A stretch of DNA of 51,080 nt from Methylococcaceae bacterium (GTDB taxonomy: Bacteria; Pseudomonadota; Gammaproteobacteria; Methylococcales; Methylomonadaceae), in assembly GCA_029937975.1 (NCBI GenBank), contig JAPYOW010000002.1, positions 1-51,080 on the forward strand, in the 5' to 3' direction. The notes under the pieces were generated by a model. That model was given only the letters and a program-made list of their open reading frames with translations. It was not told the origin of the DNA and ran no database searches. Made by a program: the position numbers and the translations under genes. Positions within the stretch are counted from its first letter, which is position 1, and every line of letters starts with the position of its first letter. This document shows positions 42,261 through 51,037 of the stretch, piece by piece.

Positions 42261-43095
42261 TATCCAGACAGCGCTATCAACCGCTACGTGTAGCCTCAGC
42301 ACGATCTCTGATAGCGCAGCATTAGATGCCGAGGTACTGCTCTGCCAGGTGTTATCCAAGCCTCGCTCACACCTGCGGGCATGGCCGGAAAAACCCTTAA
42401 CAGATCAACAAAGCACTCACTTCCAGCTGCTGTTGAAAAAACGCCAACAAGGGCAGCCAATAGCCTATATTACTGGACACAAGGAATTCTGGTCCCGTGC
42501 TTTTAAAGTCAGCTCCTCGGTATTAATCCCCAGACCTGATACCGAATTATTAATTGAACTCAGCTTGGCTTTAATTGCAGATAAAGCCAGCCCCCGCCTG
42601 ATCGATTTAGGTACTGGCTCAGGCATTATTGCCATCACGCTGGCCGCTGAACGCCCGGATCTGGAAATCATAGCTACGGATATCAGCCTCCCGGCACTTA
42701 AAATAGCACAGCAAAATGCCACCTTTCATGGTGTTAACAATATTCAATTTGTGCATTCTGACTGGTTTTCCGCAGTGCCAGCCACTCAATTTGATTTAAT
42801 TATCAGCAATCCACCTTATATAGCGCAATATGACCCTCATTTATCGGAAGGCGATGTCCGTTTTGAACCAGAAATGGCATTGATTGCTGCTGAACATGGA
42901 CTTAAAGATATCAGCACTCTCTGCCAACAAGCCCGGCATTATTTAAAAGCTGATGCTACACTATTGATTGAACATGGTTTTGACCAACAATCTGCCGTCA
43001 AAAGCCTATTTGATTCGTTTGACTATAGGAATATCACTCCGTTTACTGATCTTTCTAACAACCCCAGAGTAACAACAGGCCAATGGCAGCATTAA
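42253..43095 (+). CDS. prmC: Release factor glutamine N5-methyltransferase
   Basis: SAM-dependent enzyme that methylates the GGQ glutamine of release factors. The SAM loop is [11 protein letters not shown] and the catalytic motif [10 protein letters not shown]. The ORF track begins 12 codons earlier inside prfA; the ATG at 42253 is chosen because MTDIQTAL starts a 280-residue protein (E. coli 277) with the ATGACTGA overlap typical of coupled genes. The N-terminal helical domain docks the release factor. Confidence 0.96.
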   Translation: MTDIQTALSTATCSLSTISDSAALDAEVLLCQVLSKPRSHLRAWPEKPLTDQQSTHFQLLLKKRQQGQPIAYITGHKEFWSRAFKVSSSVLIPRPDTELLIELSLALIADKASPRLIDLGTGSGIIAITLAAERPDLEIIATDISLPALKIAQQNATFHGVNNIQFVHSDWFSAVPATQFDLIISNPPYIAQYDPHLSEGDVRFEPEMALIAAEHGLKDISTLCQQARHYLKADATLLIEHGFDQQSAVKSLFDSFDYRNITPFTDLSNNPRVTTGQWQH

Positions 43096-43508
43096 ACACA
43101 AAAGAGTTCCAGTTATCCCGAAAAATCACCACCCAGCTATTACACTGGGCACAATTATCACCCGATCAGGAAGTTTGCGGTTTAATCGGCGCCAAAAACA
43201 ATATTGCCAGTAGCTGCTACCCTATTGATAACATTGCAAAACATCCTGAAAATCGATTTTTCCTGGATGAAAAGCAGCATATCCACGCTTTTTCAACCAT
43301 GCGTGACAGAAACGAAACACTGTTCGCCATCTACCATTCCCACCCCGCTTCACCCGCTATTCCTTCCGAAACAGACATAAACCTAGCGGCCTACCCGGAT
43401 GCCATTTATTTAATCATTTCCTTGAATACAAAAGGCGTCATGGAAATACGCGGCTTCAAAATCCAGCATAAAACAGTAGAAAATATCGCGTTGAGTCTGA
43501 CGGAATAA
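43083..43508 (+). CDS. JAMM/MPN+ metallopeptidase (M67 family)
   Basis: A 141-residue zinc-peptidase-like protein. The JAMM motif is complete: HSHPASPAIPSETD gives H-x-H-x7-S-x2-D, and EVCGLIG supplies the upstream glutamate. Family members cleave C-terminal extensions from ubiquitin-like sulfur carriers such as ThiS and MoaD. No such partner gene is near. It overlaps the prmC end by 13 bases, so it is probably co-transcribed with hemA-prfA-prmC. The actual substrate is unknown. Confidence 0.85.
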   Translation: MAALNTKEFQLSRKITTQLLHWAQLSPDQEVCGLIGAKNNIASSCYPIDNIAKHPENRFFLDEKQHIHAFSTMRDRNETLFAIYHSHPASPAIPSETDINLAAYPDAIYLIISLNTKGVMEIRGFKIQHKTVENIALSLTE

Positions 43509-43753
43509 ACACCAGAGAGTAGGAATTTTCTGCTATAGCGCATTGATTTACACCAGATAATGCAGCAAATCATCACCGTGTCCGCCTGATGGTGTATGAG
43601 CCAAAACCCACCTTAAGTTCAATACAAACAGTGAAAATGCGGTCAAGATTGGATTAAAGGACTTTCTTAGCTGCTGCGCCGAACAAATCACACCTGCAAC
43701 GCACTGATCCTCAGTTTTGACAAAACCGAGGAAAAATACCGCCAGTATCTCAA
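43509..43753. other. Convergent gap between the JAMM gene and murJ
   Basis: No recognisable gene; the 96-residue minus ORF overlaps the murJ end in another frame and looks spurious. Two inverted repeats are seen: TACACCA/TGGTGTA (43549-43596) and CCTCAGTTTT/AAAACCGAGG (43709-43731, one mismatch). The second lies just beyond murJ but has no following U-run on the minus strand. Confidence 0.45.
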
Positions 43754-45295
43754 CTAATATTTGCTGAAAATTTGATTCGGCCGAAGACCAATCAAACATA
43801 AAGATAAGATATAAACCAGCCCACCGGCCGCCACCCACAAGCCAAGATGATACACTTTCTCAAATGCAGTCCAGACAAACCACTCCTCACGCTCAACACA
43901 ACTAAATAAAAATAGCGCCATAATTTCATTGGCAAAGATGATTTTGACAATAAAATTCGCCCAATTTTTACCTGGCCTATAGATTTTATCTTTTAACAGA
44001 CGTGTTAATAAAAGTGCGGCATTTAAGAAGGCTCCTAAAGAAGTTGCCAGTGCCAGACCAGCATGTTCCAAAGGAAATACCAATACGATATTTAAACCCA
44101 TATTGGCAAACATGGCATAAATACCAAAGCGAACCGGCGTTTTCATATCTTTACGCGAGGTAAAACCCGGCACCAGGACTTTCACTAAAATAAAGCCTAA
44201 CAAGCCTATCGCATAAGCCATCAGACTTTGGCCTGCAAGCTCTACATCGTGACGGCCGAACTCCTCATACTGAAATAATGTCGACAACATGGGTTCTGCT
44301 AAAATCAGCAGCCCTACCGAAGCCGGTAAACCAATCAAAAGCACTAGACGTAAAGCCCAGTCCATAGATTTTGAAAATTCAACCGGGTCATTCGCTGCGT
44401 GATTTTTAGATAAATTGGGCAAAATAACGGTGGCTAATGCAATGCCGAAAATACCGAGCGGAAACTCAACCAGTCTATCGGAATAATATAACCATGAAAC
44501 ACTGCCCGCGACTAAAAACGAGGCAATCAGTGTATCCAAAAGTAAATTAATCTGCGTCACCGAAACACCAAAAAGGGCCGGTAACATCATTTTTAAGATG
44601 CGCTTGACCCCCGGATCTTTAAATCCAAGTTGAAAAGACGGCAACAAACCCAGCCGATGCAATGCCGGCACTTGAAACAATAGCTGGACGATGCCAGCGG
44701 CAAAAACCCCCCATGCCAACGCAACAATAGGCTCTGGCATTAAAGGTGAAAGCCATATCGCTGCAGCGATCATACAGAGATTTAAAAACACCGGGGTAAA
44801 AGCAGGAATGGCAAATTTACCATGCGAATTCAAAATTCCTCCGGCAAATGCCACCAAAGAAATAAAAAATAAATACGGAAAGGTGATTCTTAGCATTTGC
44901 ACGGTTAAATCAAATTGCTTTTGTTCATGAATAAAGCCCGGTGCAAAAAGCGTAATCAGCAGGGGGGCAGCAATAACCCCCACTATCGTCACCAACAACA
45001 AAATCAAGGCCAGTGTGCCGGCCGTCCTGTCGATAAATAACTTTAAAGCCTGTTGGCTGCCTTGCTCCTTATAGTCCGATAAGATAGGAACAAAGGCCTG
45101 TGAAAAGGCACCTTCGGCAAATAAACGACGCATGAAATTAGGGATTTTAAAAGCCACAAAAAATGCATCCGTTGCCGAATCAATACCAAACACACGGGCA
45201 AAGAGCATATCCCGAATGAACCCTAGCACTCGTGATATCATCGTCATACTACTGACGATAGCAGTTGATTTAAAAAGTTGTCGACTCACTGTCAC
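43754..45295 (-). CDS. murJ: Lipid II flippase MurJ
   Basis: MOP-superfamily membrane protein that flips lipid II during peptidoglycan synthesis. The N-terminal TMISRVLGFIRDMLFARVFG and AFFVAFKIPNFMRRLFAEGA are diagnostic, and about 14 membrane segments can be traced over 513 residues. It is divergent from rpsT, a pairing common in gammaproteobacteria. The ribF-ileS genes that often follow murJ are absent; the JAMM gene converges on it instead. Confidence 0.97.
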   Translation of the reverse strand: MTVSRQLFKSTAIVSSMTMISRVLGFIRDMLFARVFGIDSATDAFFVAFKIPNFMRRLFAEGAFSQAFVPILSDYKEQGSQQALKLFIDRTAGTLALILLLVTIVGVIAAPLLITLFAPGFIHEQKQFDLTVQMLRITFPYLFFISLVAFAGGILNSHGKFAIPAFTPVFLNLCMIAAAIWLSPLMPEPIVALAWGVFAAGIVQLLFQVPALHRLGLLPSFQLGFKDPGVKRILKMMLPALFGVSVTQINLLLDTLIASFLVAGSVSWLYYSDRLVEFPLGIFGIALATVILPNLSKNHAANDPVEFSKSMDWALRLVLLIGLPASVGLLILAEPMLSTLFQYEEFGRHDVELAGQSLMAYAIGLLGFILVKVLVPGFTSRKDMKTPVRFGIYAMFANMGLNIVLVFPLEHAGLALATSLGAFLNAALLLTRLLKDKIYRPGKNWANFIVKIIFANEIMALFLFSCVEREEWFVWTAFEKVYHLGLWVAAGGLVYILSLCLIGLRPNQIFSKY

Positions 45296-45316
45296 TCATT
45301 GGCTAATTAAAAAATA

Positions 45317-45345
45317 TTGACAATCATATCATTGTCTAAGATAAT
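45317..45345 (+). promoter_or_regulatory. rpsT promoter
   Basis: TTGACA, 17 bases, GATAAT on the plus strand, with initiation near 45352 and a very short leader of about 27 bases. It lies in the 71-83 base divergent gap with murJ. Confidence 0.8.
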
Positions 45346-45378
45346 AGCCAGTTCTTAAATTACCAGATGAATGGGCCC

Positions 45379-45642
45379 ATGGCTAATACAGCACAAGCGA
45401 AAAAAAGAGCGCGTCAGGCAGAAAAAAACCGTATACGCAATACTAGCCAACGTAGCAATATGCGTACTTTTATCAAAAAATTAATGGTAGCCATTGACGC
45501 TGGCGACAAAGGAAAAGCACAAACAGCTTTTACCACAGTCGCAGCTAAAATTGATGCAGCCGTCACAAAGGGCCTTATTCATAAGAATAAAGCTGCACGA
45601 AATAAAAGCAGATTAAATACCAGAGTCCGCACGATGGCTTAA
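45379..45642 (+). CDS. rpsT: 30S ribosomal protein S20 (bS20)
   Basis: Helical 16S rRNA binder of the 30S body. [20 protein letters not shown] and the signature [15 protein letters not shown] identify it. The start at MANTAQ gives 87 residues, the E. coli length; an in-frame ATG four codons upstream (45367) is possible, and neither has a strong ribosome site. It stands alone between its promoter and a strong terminator. Confidence 0.97.
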   Translation: MANTAQAKKRARQAEKNRIRNTSQRSNMRTFIKKLMVAIDAGDKGKAQTAFTTVAAKIDAAVTKGLIHKNKAARNKSRLNTRVRTMA

Positions 45643-45657
45643 AAGCTAATAAATTCC

Positions 45658-45696
45658 AAAAAAAGCCGTTATATCCTAGATATAACGGCTTTTTTT
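45658..45696. terminator. Bidirectional terminator after rpsT
   Basis: Seven A, GCCGTTATATC-CTA-GATATAACGGC, seven T: a perfect 11-bp stem extended by the A/T flanks. It serves rpsT on the plus strand and the ATPase gene end on the minus strand. Confidence 0.96.
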
Positions 45697-45737
45697 ATCT
45701 GTAAAATTTAGCTTTTTGATCTTTATTGCTCCGGGCT

Positions 45738-47476
45738 TTACCCGTCCAGAATTTTTAAAGAACGAATTCGGTTAATCGCTGCGACCACTTCATATACACG
45801 GGGCAGTGATAACATGCCTGGATAATCCGGCTGTAAAAAATCCAGACCCTGATCTTCTATTTGCTGATACAGCCAATATTGCACCTGCTGCGGTTCGTTT
45901 TTATGCGCCTGCATGACATCCCTGATTGTTAGCAGACAATATCCAATACTCAACAGCTGAGGCGCTTCGACAATTTGAGGCAAAGCTTCCAAGTTTATCT
46001 GCTCCATCCCATACTCTAATTGTTTAGGCGCATTGCGTAATGCTTTGATCCGTTGAGGCTGTGTTTTTTGCAGTCGGCGATTACTGTAGGATGGATCAAA
46101 ATTATCGGGAGAAAGCTCTCTGCGCGGGGGAAAACTTATCAGCTCATCATCTTCAATGATTTTACCCAACTTATCTCTGACTTTAGGCGTTAAATCATGA
46201 CAGCGGTAGTTTTCCATTAATAAACACGTATCGGCTTTTTGCAAGAAAGCACCGCCCCCCCCCGACCACCAGAATCATAGATTCTGGCATGTTGTTTCCA
46301 GATTGAACGCAGCGTGGAATATAGCGGCTTAATCGGGTCAGCATTGGCGCCCAATACCTTTTTTATCAATTCGTCACGAACCAGGAAATTGCTTGCACTG
46401 CTATCTTCATCAAACAATAACAAACGTGAGCCGGCTTGCATGGCTTCTATGATACTCGCCGCTTGCGAAGTACTACCACTGGCATTATCAGTACTGAAGG
46501 AATGAGTTGCAATACCATTAGGCAGCAAACCAATAAAGGGACTGATATCAACATTTTTTATACTTCGGCCTTCTTCGGCACAAACAAAAAACGCATCCTC
46601 TCTGGTCACAACATATTCTCGACCATCGCCCGGAATATGCGGGTATACACCGGCCAGAATAGCCTGTAATAAGGTGGATTTTCCATGATAACCACCGCCC
46701 GTAATGCAGGTAATTCCTTGCCGGATGGCCATCCCCTGAATAGTCTGGTTATCCGCCAGAGGAATATCCACTTGTAACGCCAAAGGGGAATGAAAACAGC
46801 GGCTTTTATCCGCCCTAACCGGCTGGTCGTCAACCCCACTTTGCCTAGGCAGACGGGCTCCATTATTGATAAAAACGCAATAGCCGTTTGCTATCAGGTA
46901 GTCATCGATTTGCTGCCGGGTGTTCTGGATTGCTACCCCCTGAGTTAACCGTTGTTTTGCAGCTTCATCATAATTTTTGTAAAACAGACTGTAGTTAACA
47001 ATACGCGGTAATTCCTGAGAAAACACGACCCATGCTTGCTCAGTATCAAGCTGCCCCCCTCTTGAACCTTTAGTGGGCAGACTAAAAACAAAGCGTATTT
47101 CAATAGTTTCATGCCCCAATAACACACTGTCTCGCGCCAGCATCTTCTGCCCCAGCGCAATGGTATGGAATGAACCACTGTCTTCCCGACCTCTATTCTG
47201 CCGGGCAAATTCAGTGATCGCTGCATTAAAACGGCGAATCAAAAAATCAGCAACAGCTAAACGACTCTGAGCGGATACGAAAAATTGTCGGGGAATATCA
47301 CTGGCTAGAAGGGATAGTTTAATCGCTGCAATAGAAGCGGGATTGGCACCTGGGCTGCCTTGTATCCGTATAAAATTAAAATCATAATGGGGGAAATGAA
47401 AAATACCCTGTAATTGGCGAATAACGTGATAAGGCTGATCAATCAAAGAATCAAGCTGTCTTTTTAATGACTTCAC
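45738..47476 (-). pseudogene. ABC-class P-loop ATPase (COG3044-like), split by a frameshift
   Basis: Two minus-strand frames, 419 and 168 residues, overlap and together match one roughly 565-residue protein of the 'predicted ATPase of the ABC class' family. Walker A is TGGGYHGKSTLL (about 259-270); PHIPGDGREYVVT, the signature-like SGSTSQA and Walker B LLLFDEDSSASNF follow. The first frame loses sense after HARIYDSGG, inside a run of nine G on the coding strand. Adding one G or removing two joins it to LQKADTCLLMENYRCHDLTP of the second frame. It starts nine bases after bluB. It may be a sequencing error, a decayed gene or a phase-variable one. The family's function is not established. Confidence 0.82.
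46255..46263. repeat. C9/G9 homopolymer at the frameshift
   Basis: Nine consecutive C on the plus strand, in the sequence ACCG-C9-GACC. The tract lies at the switch between the two ATPase frames. Tracts of this length slip during replication and are also a common source of sequencing error. Confidence 0.9.
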
Positions 47477-47485
47477 GATGGGAAA

Positions 47486-48124
47486 TTACCATGCATTCTC
47501 TGAAATAAATTCACCCAGAGGCTTTGCCTGGGCCCAGTTTTCCATTTCTAACATAGGTTTTGGATAAAACTCAGCAACATGCCCTAAACATAAAATAGCA
47601 ATAGGCTGACTGCCCCGGGGCATATGCAACAGGGCTGCCAACTGCTGAGGGTCAAATAATGAAACCCAACCCATTCCCAAACCTTCAGCTCTGGCAGCTA
47701 ACCACAGGTTCTGTATGGCACAGGCCGTGGAAGCCAAGTCCATTTCTGGCAAAGTGCGCCGCCCAAATATATGCTGCTCCCGATGGTCTTGAAGTGCAAC
47801 CACCATGAGCTCTGCACATTCCAGAATACCTTCCACTTTAAGCTTCATGAATTCATCTTCTCTTTCAGCCAAGGCCTTTGCTGTTGCGATTCTTTCTTGT
47901 TCAACCTGTTGATGAATACTGGCTCTGAGTTGTTTATCCGTAATTCTGATAAATCGCCACGGTTGCATTAAGCCGACACTGCCGGCCTGATGTGCGGCTT
48001 GCAATAAATGACGAATGATTTCCGGGTCGATGGGGTCAGGGAGAAAATGACGCATATCACGGCGTTCTGCGATAGCCTTATAGACAGCTGCTCGTTCCTT
48101 ATCATCAAAGCGATGTTTGTTCAT
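47486..48124 (-). CDS. bluB: 5,6-dimethylbenzimidazole synthase BluB
   Basis: Oxygen-dependent enzyme that breaks down FMNH2 to 5,6-dimethylbenzimidazole, the lower ligand of B12. The nitroreductase-like fold starts with RRDMRHFLPDPI (conserved Asp at 23) and SVGLMQPWRFIRI. GLGMGWVSLFDPQQL near the end is also typical. The length is 212 residues. It overlaps cobS by four bases and supplies the substrate of CobT encoded upstream. Confidence 0.94.
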   Translation of the reverse strand: MNKHRFDDKERAAVYKAIAERRDMRHFLPDPIDPEIIRHLLQAAHQAGSVGLMQPWRFIRITDKQLRASIHQQVEQERIATAKALAEREDEFMKLKVEGILECAELMVVALQDHREQHIFGRRTLPEMDLASTACAIQNLWLAARAEGLGMGWVSLFDPQQLAALLHMPRGSQPIAILCLGHVAEFYPKPMLEMENWAQAKPLGEFISENAW

Positions 48125-48843
48125 ATCAGCACACTCATCAAAATACTCACCTCAACCAGTTCGACTGTGGCTCCGTAGACATCCCCTGTGACACCGCCTA
48201 AACGCTTGTTAGCCAGTCTGCGAATAATAAAAATCATCAGGAATACAGCAACAAGCGCTAATATACCTAGAAAAAATACCGTGATTAGCAGCCACAAAAA
48301 AATAGTTATGTTGACCGCGCCTTGAGGCAAATTCGCGATGAGTTTCTCAGCCAAGCCACCGGTCCGAATATAGTCGCTGGTAGACATCAACATTAAAATG
48401 GCCAACCGTCCTAACAGCGGTGTCAATAGCAAAACAGAAAGAGCCTGTTTCTCTATAATACTACTAATTAACGACCATTTAAGTAATAACAGCAACACCA
48501 GAACCAGCACCGCTATCGGTCCTGCCGCAGGATCCTTCATAATTGCCAGACTGCGTTGCCGGTTACCAAAACCGCCCACCCAGGCATCCGCGCAATCGGC
48601 TAAACCATCAAGGTGCAAGCCGCCTGTGATGGCCACCCAGAGTATTAACACCAGTACCGCCTGTGTTGAAATAGAATACCTTACCAGCAACAGTGAGCTT
48701 GCAGCCAGCAGACAGCCGATTAACAGTCCGATAACAGGGTAAAAGAGAACAGACTGTCCTAATTGTTTTTGGCTAGCAGTGAATGAATGGGTAACAGGGA
48801 TAACTGTTAAAAACTGCAGAGCTAATAGCAATGAATTCATCAC
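48121..48843 (-). CDS. cobS: Adenosylcobinamide-GDP ribazoletransferase CobS
   Basis: Membrane enzyme that joins adenosylcobinamide-GDP to alpha-ribazole (phosphate), the last nucleotide-loop step. LQFLTVIPV opens the protein and the metal-binding LHLDGLADCADAWVGG follows near 75-90. Several hydrophobic segments cover most of the 240 residues, and RLGGVTGDVYGATVELVE is the conserved C-terminal site. It is coupled to bluB and separated from the upstream TM2 gene by 177 bases with strong hairpins. Confidence 0.95.
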   Translation of the reverse strand: MMNSLLLALQFLTVIPVTHSFTASQKQLGQSVLFYPVIGLLIGCLLAASSLLLVRYSISTQAVLVLILWVAITGGLHLDGLADCADAWVGGFGNRQRSLAIMKDPAAGPIAVLVLVLLLLLKWSLISSIIEKQALSVLLLTPLLGRLAILMLMSTSDYIRTGGLAEKLIANLPQGAVNITIFLWLLITVFFLGILALVAVFLMIFIIRRLANKRLGGVTGDVYGATVELVEVSILMSVLI

Positions 48844-48890
48844 GCAAAATTGAGCTATGGATTTTAAGAAATAACCTTATCATAAGAATA

Positions 48891-48964
48891 AGCCCCTTTC
48901 AGCAGAAATCTGCTGAAAGGGGCTTCATTGCATGCCCGCAATGCTCTGCGGAAAAGGCAATGAA
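48891..48964. repeat. Two adjacent hairpins between the TM2 gene and cobS
   Basis: The first (48891-48924) is AGCCCCTTTCAGCAGA-AA-TCTGCTGAAAGGGGCT, a perfect 16-bp stem. The second (48924-48964) has outer arms TTCATTGC/GCAATGAA and inner arms CCGCA/TGCGG. On the minus strand the first is followed by TTATTCTTAT, weakly U-rich, so it could be a terminator after the TM2 gene. It is not a cobalamin riboswitch as far as I can see. Confidence 0.7.
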
Positions 48965-49020
48965 TTAATGATAACTATGACTCTAGTCTATGCATTGCAT
49001 GCGCAAGAAACCGGAGAAAA

Positions 49021-49455
49021 TTATTTTAACATCCGGCCCTTGGCATCTTTAGAAATCAGTCCACCAAATATTAAAAAGCCTTCAATAAACCCCCAGACAA
49101 CCGCAAATCCCGGTGCACCAAGAAACAACATGACAGCCGTCAGTAAAATCTGAACACAAGCAATCCAGTAAAAACCCAGATAAATTCTGTGCAACCCCAG
49201 GAAACCGGTCAATAACCCGAGCAATGCCGCTATTACGCGACGTTTAACCGGCACCATAGTGTGTTGGATAACCCCCTCGGCCGAACTGATTTGCGTCGCA
49301 CTGCCATCATCTTCCGGCAGAAAATCAACATCATTGCCAACTTCAGGCTCGACATCTAAACCCCAGTCATCAATATGAAACTCATAAAACTTATCATCAC
49401 ACCTGATAGCACCGGTTTGGCGCTCATCATCATAACTTTCAACATGCCCAATCAT
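49021..49455 (-). CDS. CSD-like / TM2-domain membrane protein
   Basis: A 144-residue protein of two parts. Residues 1-50 (IGHVESYDDERQTGAIRC, then FYEFHIDDW) resemble a cold-shock-type beta barrel. After a short linker and VPVKRR comes a TM2 domain of two or three membrane segments with the signature GLLTGFLGLHRIYLGFY. Such proteins have no established function. It lies between cobT and cobS on the same strand, with 13 bases to cobT, so it is probably co-transcribed with cobU-cobT. A link to cobalamin is only contextual. Confidence 0.75.
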   Translation of the reverse strand: MIGHVESYDDERQTGAIRCDDKFYEFHIDDWGLDVEPEVGNDVDFLPEDDGSATQISSAEGVIQHTMVPVKRRVIAALLGLLTGFLGLHRIYLGFYWIACVQILLTAVMLFLGAPGFAVVWGFIEGFLIFGGLISKDAKGRMLK

Positions 49456-49468
49456 TAATTTTTACCTT

Positions 49469-50512
49469 TTATTTTGTAACTGTTATTTTAGCTTGTTCAA
49501 ATGTAGCCATTTCATTATGTATTTTACACGCCATTTGTAGCAGAGGCACAGCGATAACAGCACCACTTGCTTCCCCTAACCGTAGCTCTAAATCTAATAA
49601 TGGCCGTGCTTGCAATTGTTCTAAAATCTGCTGATGGCCCTTTTCATCAGAACAATGCGCATAAAAAAACCAGGCCTGAGCCGCAGGATTTATTTTTATT
49701 GCCAATAAAGCCGCCACACTGGCAATAAAACCGTCTATCAGTACCGGCAAATGTTGCTGTGCCGCAGAAAGATAAGCACCCAGCAGAGCAGCAATTTCAA
49801 ATCCACCCAGATATTGTAGTACTTTCAAGGGTGATATTAAAAAACTTTTATGCAAATCAATCGCTTTTTCAATGATTCTGGCCTTATATTCAATCTTATT
49901 CGCCTGTAAACCGGTTCCCGCACCGGTAAGCTGGGTGGCGGTCAATCCGGTTAAAGCCACTGCTATGGCAGTGGCACTGGTGGTATTGGCAATCCCCATT
50001 TCACCGCCAATAAACAATTGGCTATGTTGTTTTATCGCTCTATTAATGGCATGTTTCCCAGTGCTGAGTGCGGCTTGCAATTGTGCTTCTGTCATTGCGG
50101 CCTGGGTAACAAGATTTGCCGTACCATTGCCTGCCCTTTCAACAATGACTTTATGGTGCTTAATCGCCTTAAGCAAACCGACATCAATCACTTCAAAATT
50201 AGCAGCAACATAGTGAGACAAGACATTGACAGCCGCGCCACCATTGGCAAAGTTTCGTACCATTTCTGCTGTCACCGCCTGAGGAAAAGCGGAAACAGCT
50301 TCCTTGGCCACACCATGATCCGCCGCAAACACCGAAACCCATACCCGCTCAATCATGGGATCACTGGTTTTCTGCAATGCCGCTAAACGGACAGCAATCT
50401 CTTCCAGCAAGCCCAGAGAACCCGGTGGTTTGGTTAATTGAGCCTGTCGCTGAAAAGCCTGTTGCTGAAAAAACTCATCAGGAGCGCTTATCTTGTTACT
50501 GAGCCAGTCCAC
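49469..50512 (-). CDS. cobT: Nicotinate-nucleotide-dimethylbenzimidazole phosphoribosyltransferase
   Basis: Makes alpha-ribazole 5'-phosphate from nicotinate mononucleotide and dimethylbenzimidazole. TKPPGSLGLLEEIAVRLAAL, FAADHGVAKEAVSAFP and GGEMGIANTTSATAIAVAL are diagnostic, and the catalytic glutamate lies in RLGEASGAVIAVPLL near residue 317. The length is 347 residues. It follows cobU by three bases. Its benzimidazole substrate is made by BluB of the same cluster. Confidence 0.96.
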   Translation of the reverse strand: MDWLSNKISAPDEFFQQQAFQRQAQLTKPPGSLGLLEEIAVRLAALQKTSDPMIERVWVSVFAADHGVAKEAVSAFPQAVTAEMVRNFANGGAAVNVLSHYVAANFEVIDVGLLKAIKHHKVIVERAGNGTANLVTQAAMTEAQLQAALSTGKHAINRAIKQHSQLFIGGEMGIANTTSATAIAVALTGLTATQLTGAGTGLQANKIEYKARIIEKAIDLHKSFLISPLKVLQYLGGFEIAALLGAYLSAAQQHLPVLIDGFIASVAALLAIKINPAAQAWFFYAHCSDEKGHQQILEQLQARPLLDLELRLGEASGAVIAVPLLQMACKIHNEMATFEQAKITVTK

Positions 50513-50515
50513 AGT

Positions 50516-51037
50516 TTATTTTAAAATTTGAGGCAAACCTGCCGTCATTAACACAACACGGTGACTTAATAAGGCAATTTGTTGATGTAAAAAACCGGCT
50601 TCATCCACAAATCGGCGTGTCATTTTATGCATAGGAATAACACCTAGCCCTACCTCATTGCTCACCAGAATGAGCTGTCCGGAGAAATTTGATAAGGCCT
50701 CGTATAAGGCCTGGGTTTCTTGCTGAAATACTGCCTGCTGCAACTCACCTTGCCGGTTGAATAAGATGTTACTCAGCCACAAGGTTAAACAATCAACCAG
50801 CAGACAAACATTTTCCTTATCCTGGCTTTTTATGCTTTTAGCTAACTGTATGGGTTCTTCAATCGTCGGCCAATGCTTAGGCCTCGTTTGCTGGTGGTGT
50901 AAAATCCTTGCTTGCATTTCCGCATCACCGGCTTCTGCAGTGGCAAGATAAATGACCTGTTTTCCAGAGTTCGCGGCTTGTTGTTCAGCATAGCGACTTT
51001 TCCCTGACCGTGCGCCCCCCAGTACCAGCTCAATCAT
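50516..51037 (-). CDS. cobU: Adenosylcobinamide kinase/guanylyltransferase CobU
   Basis: Bifunctional enzyme that phosphorylates adenosylcobinamide and then adds GMP. The Walker A is LGGARSGKSRYAEQQA, a histidine pair in RILHHQQTRP includes the expected GMP-carrying histidine, and VDCLTLWLSNILF and LVSNEVGLGVIPM follow. The length is 173 residues (Salmonella 181). The preceding open frame overlaps its start by eight bases, so it continues an operon entering from outside the window. Confidence 0.95.
   Translation of the reverse strand: MIELVLGGARSGKSRYAEQQAANSGKQVIYLATAEAGDAEMQARILHHQQTRPKHWPTIEEPIQLAKSIKSQDKENVCLLVDCLTLWLSNILFNRQGELQQAVFQQETQALYEALSNFSGQLILVSNEVGLGVIPMHKMTRRFVDEAGFLHQQIALLSHRVVLMTAGLPQILK

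Noticed and set aside
43548-43838. 96-residue minus-strand ORF after murJ
   Set aside because: It shares 85 bases with the murJ end in another frame, has no ribosome site and resembles no known family.
48844-49020. Cobalamin riboswitch before cobS
   Set aside because: The gap is filled by two hairpins and shows no B12-box-like conserved string; it is also too short for the full element.
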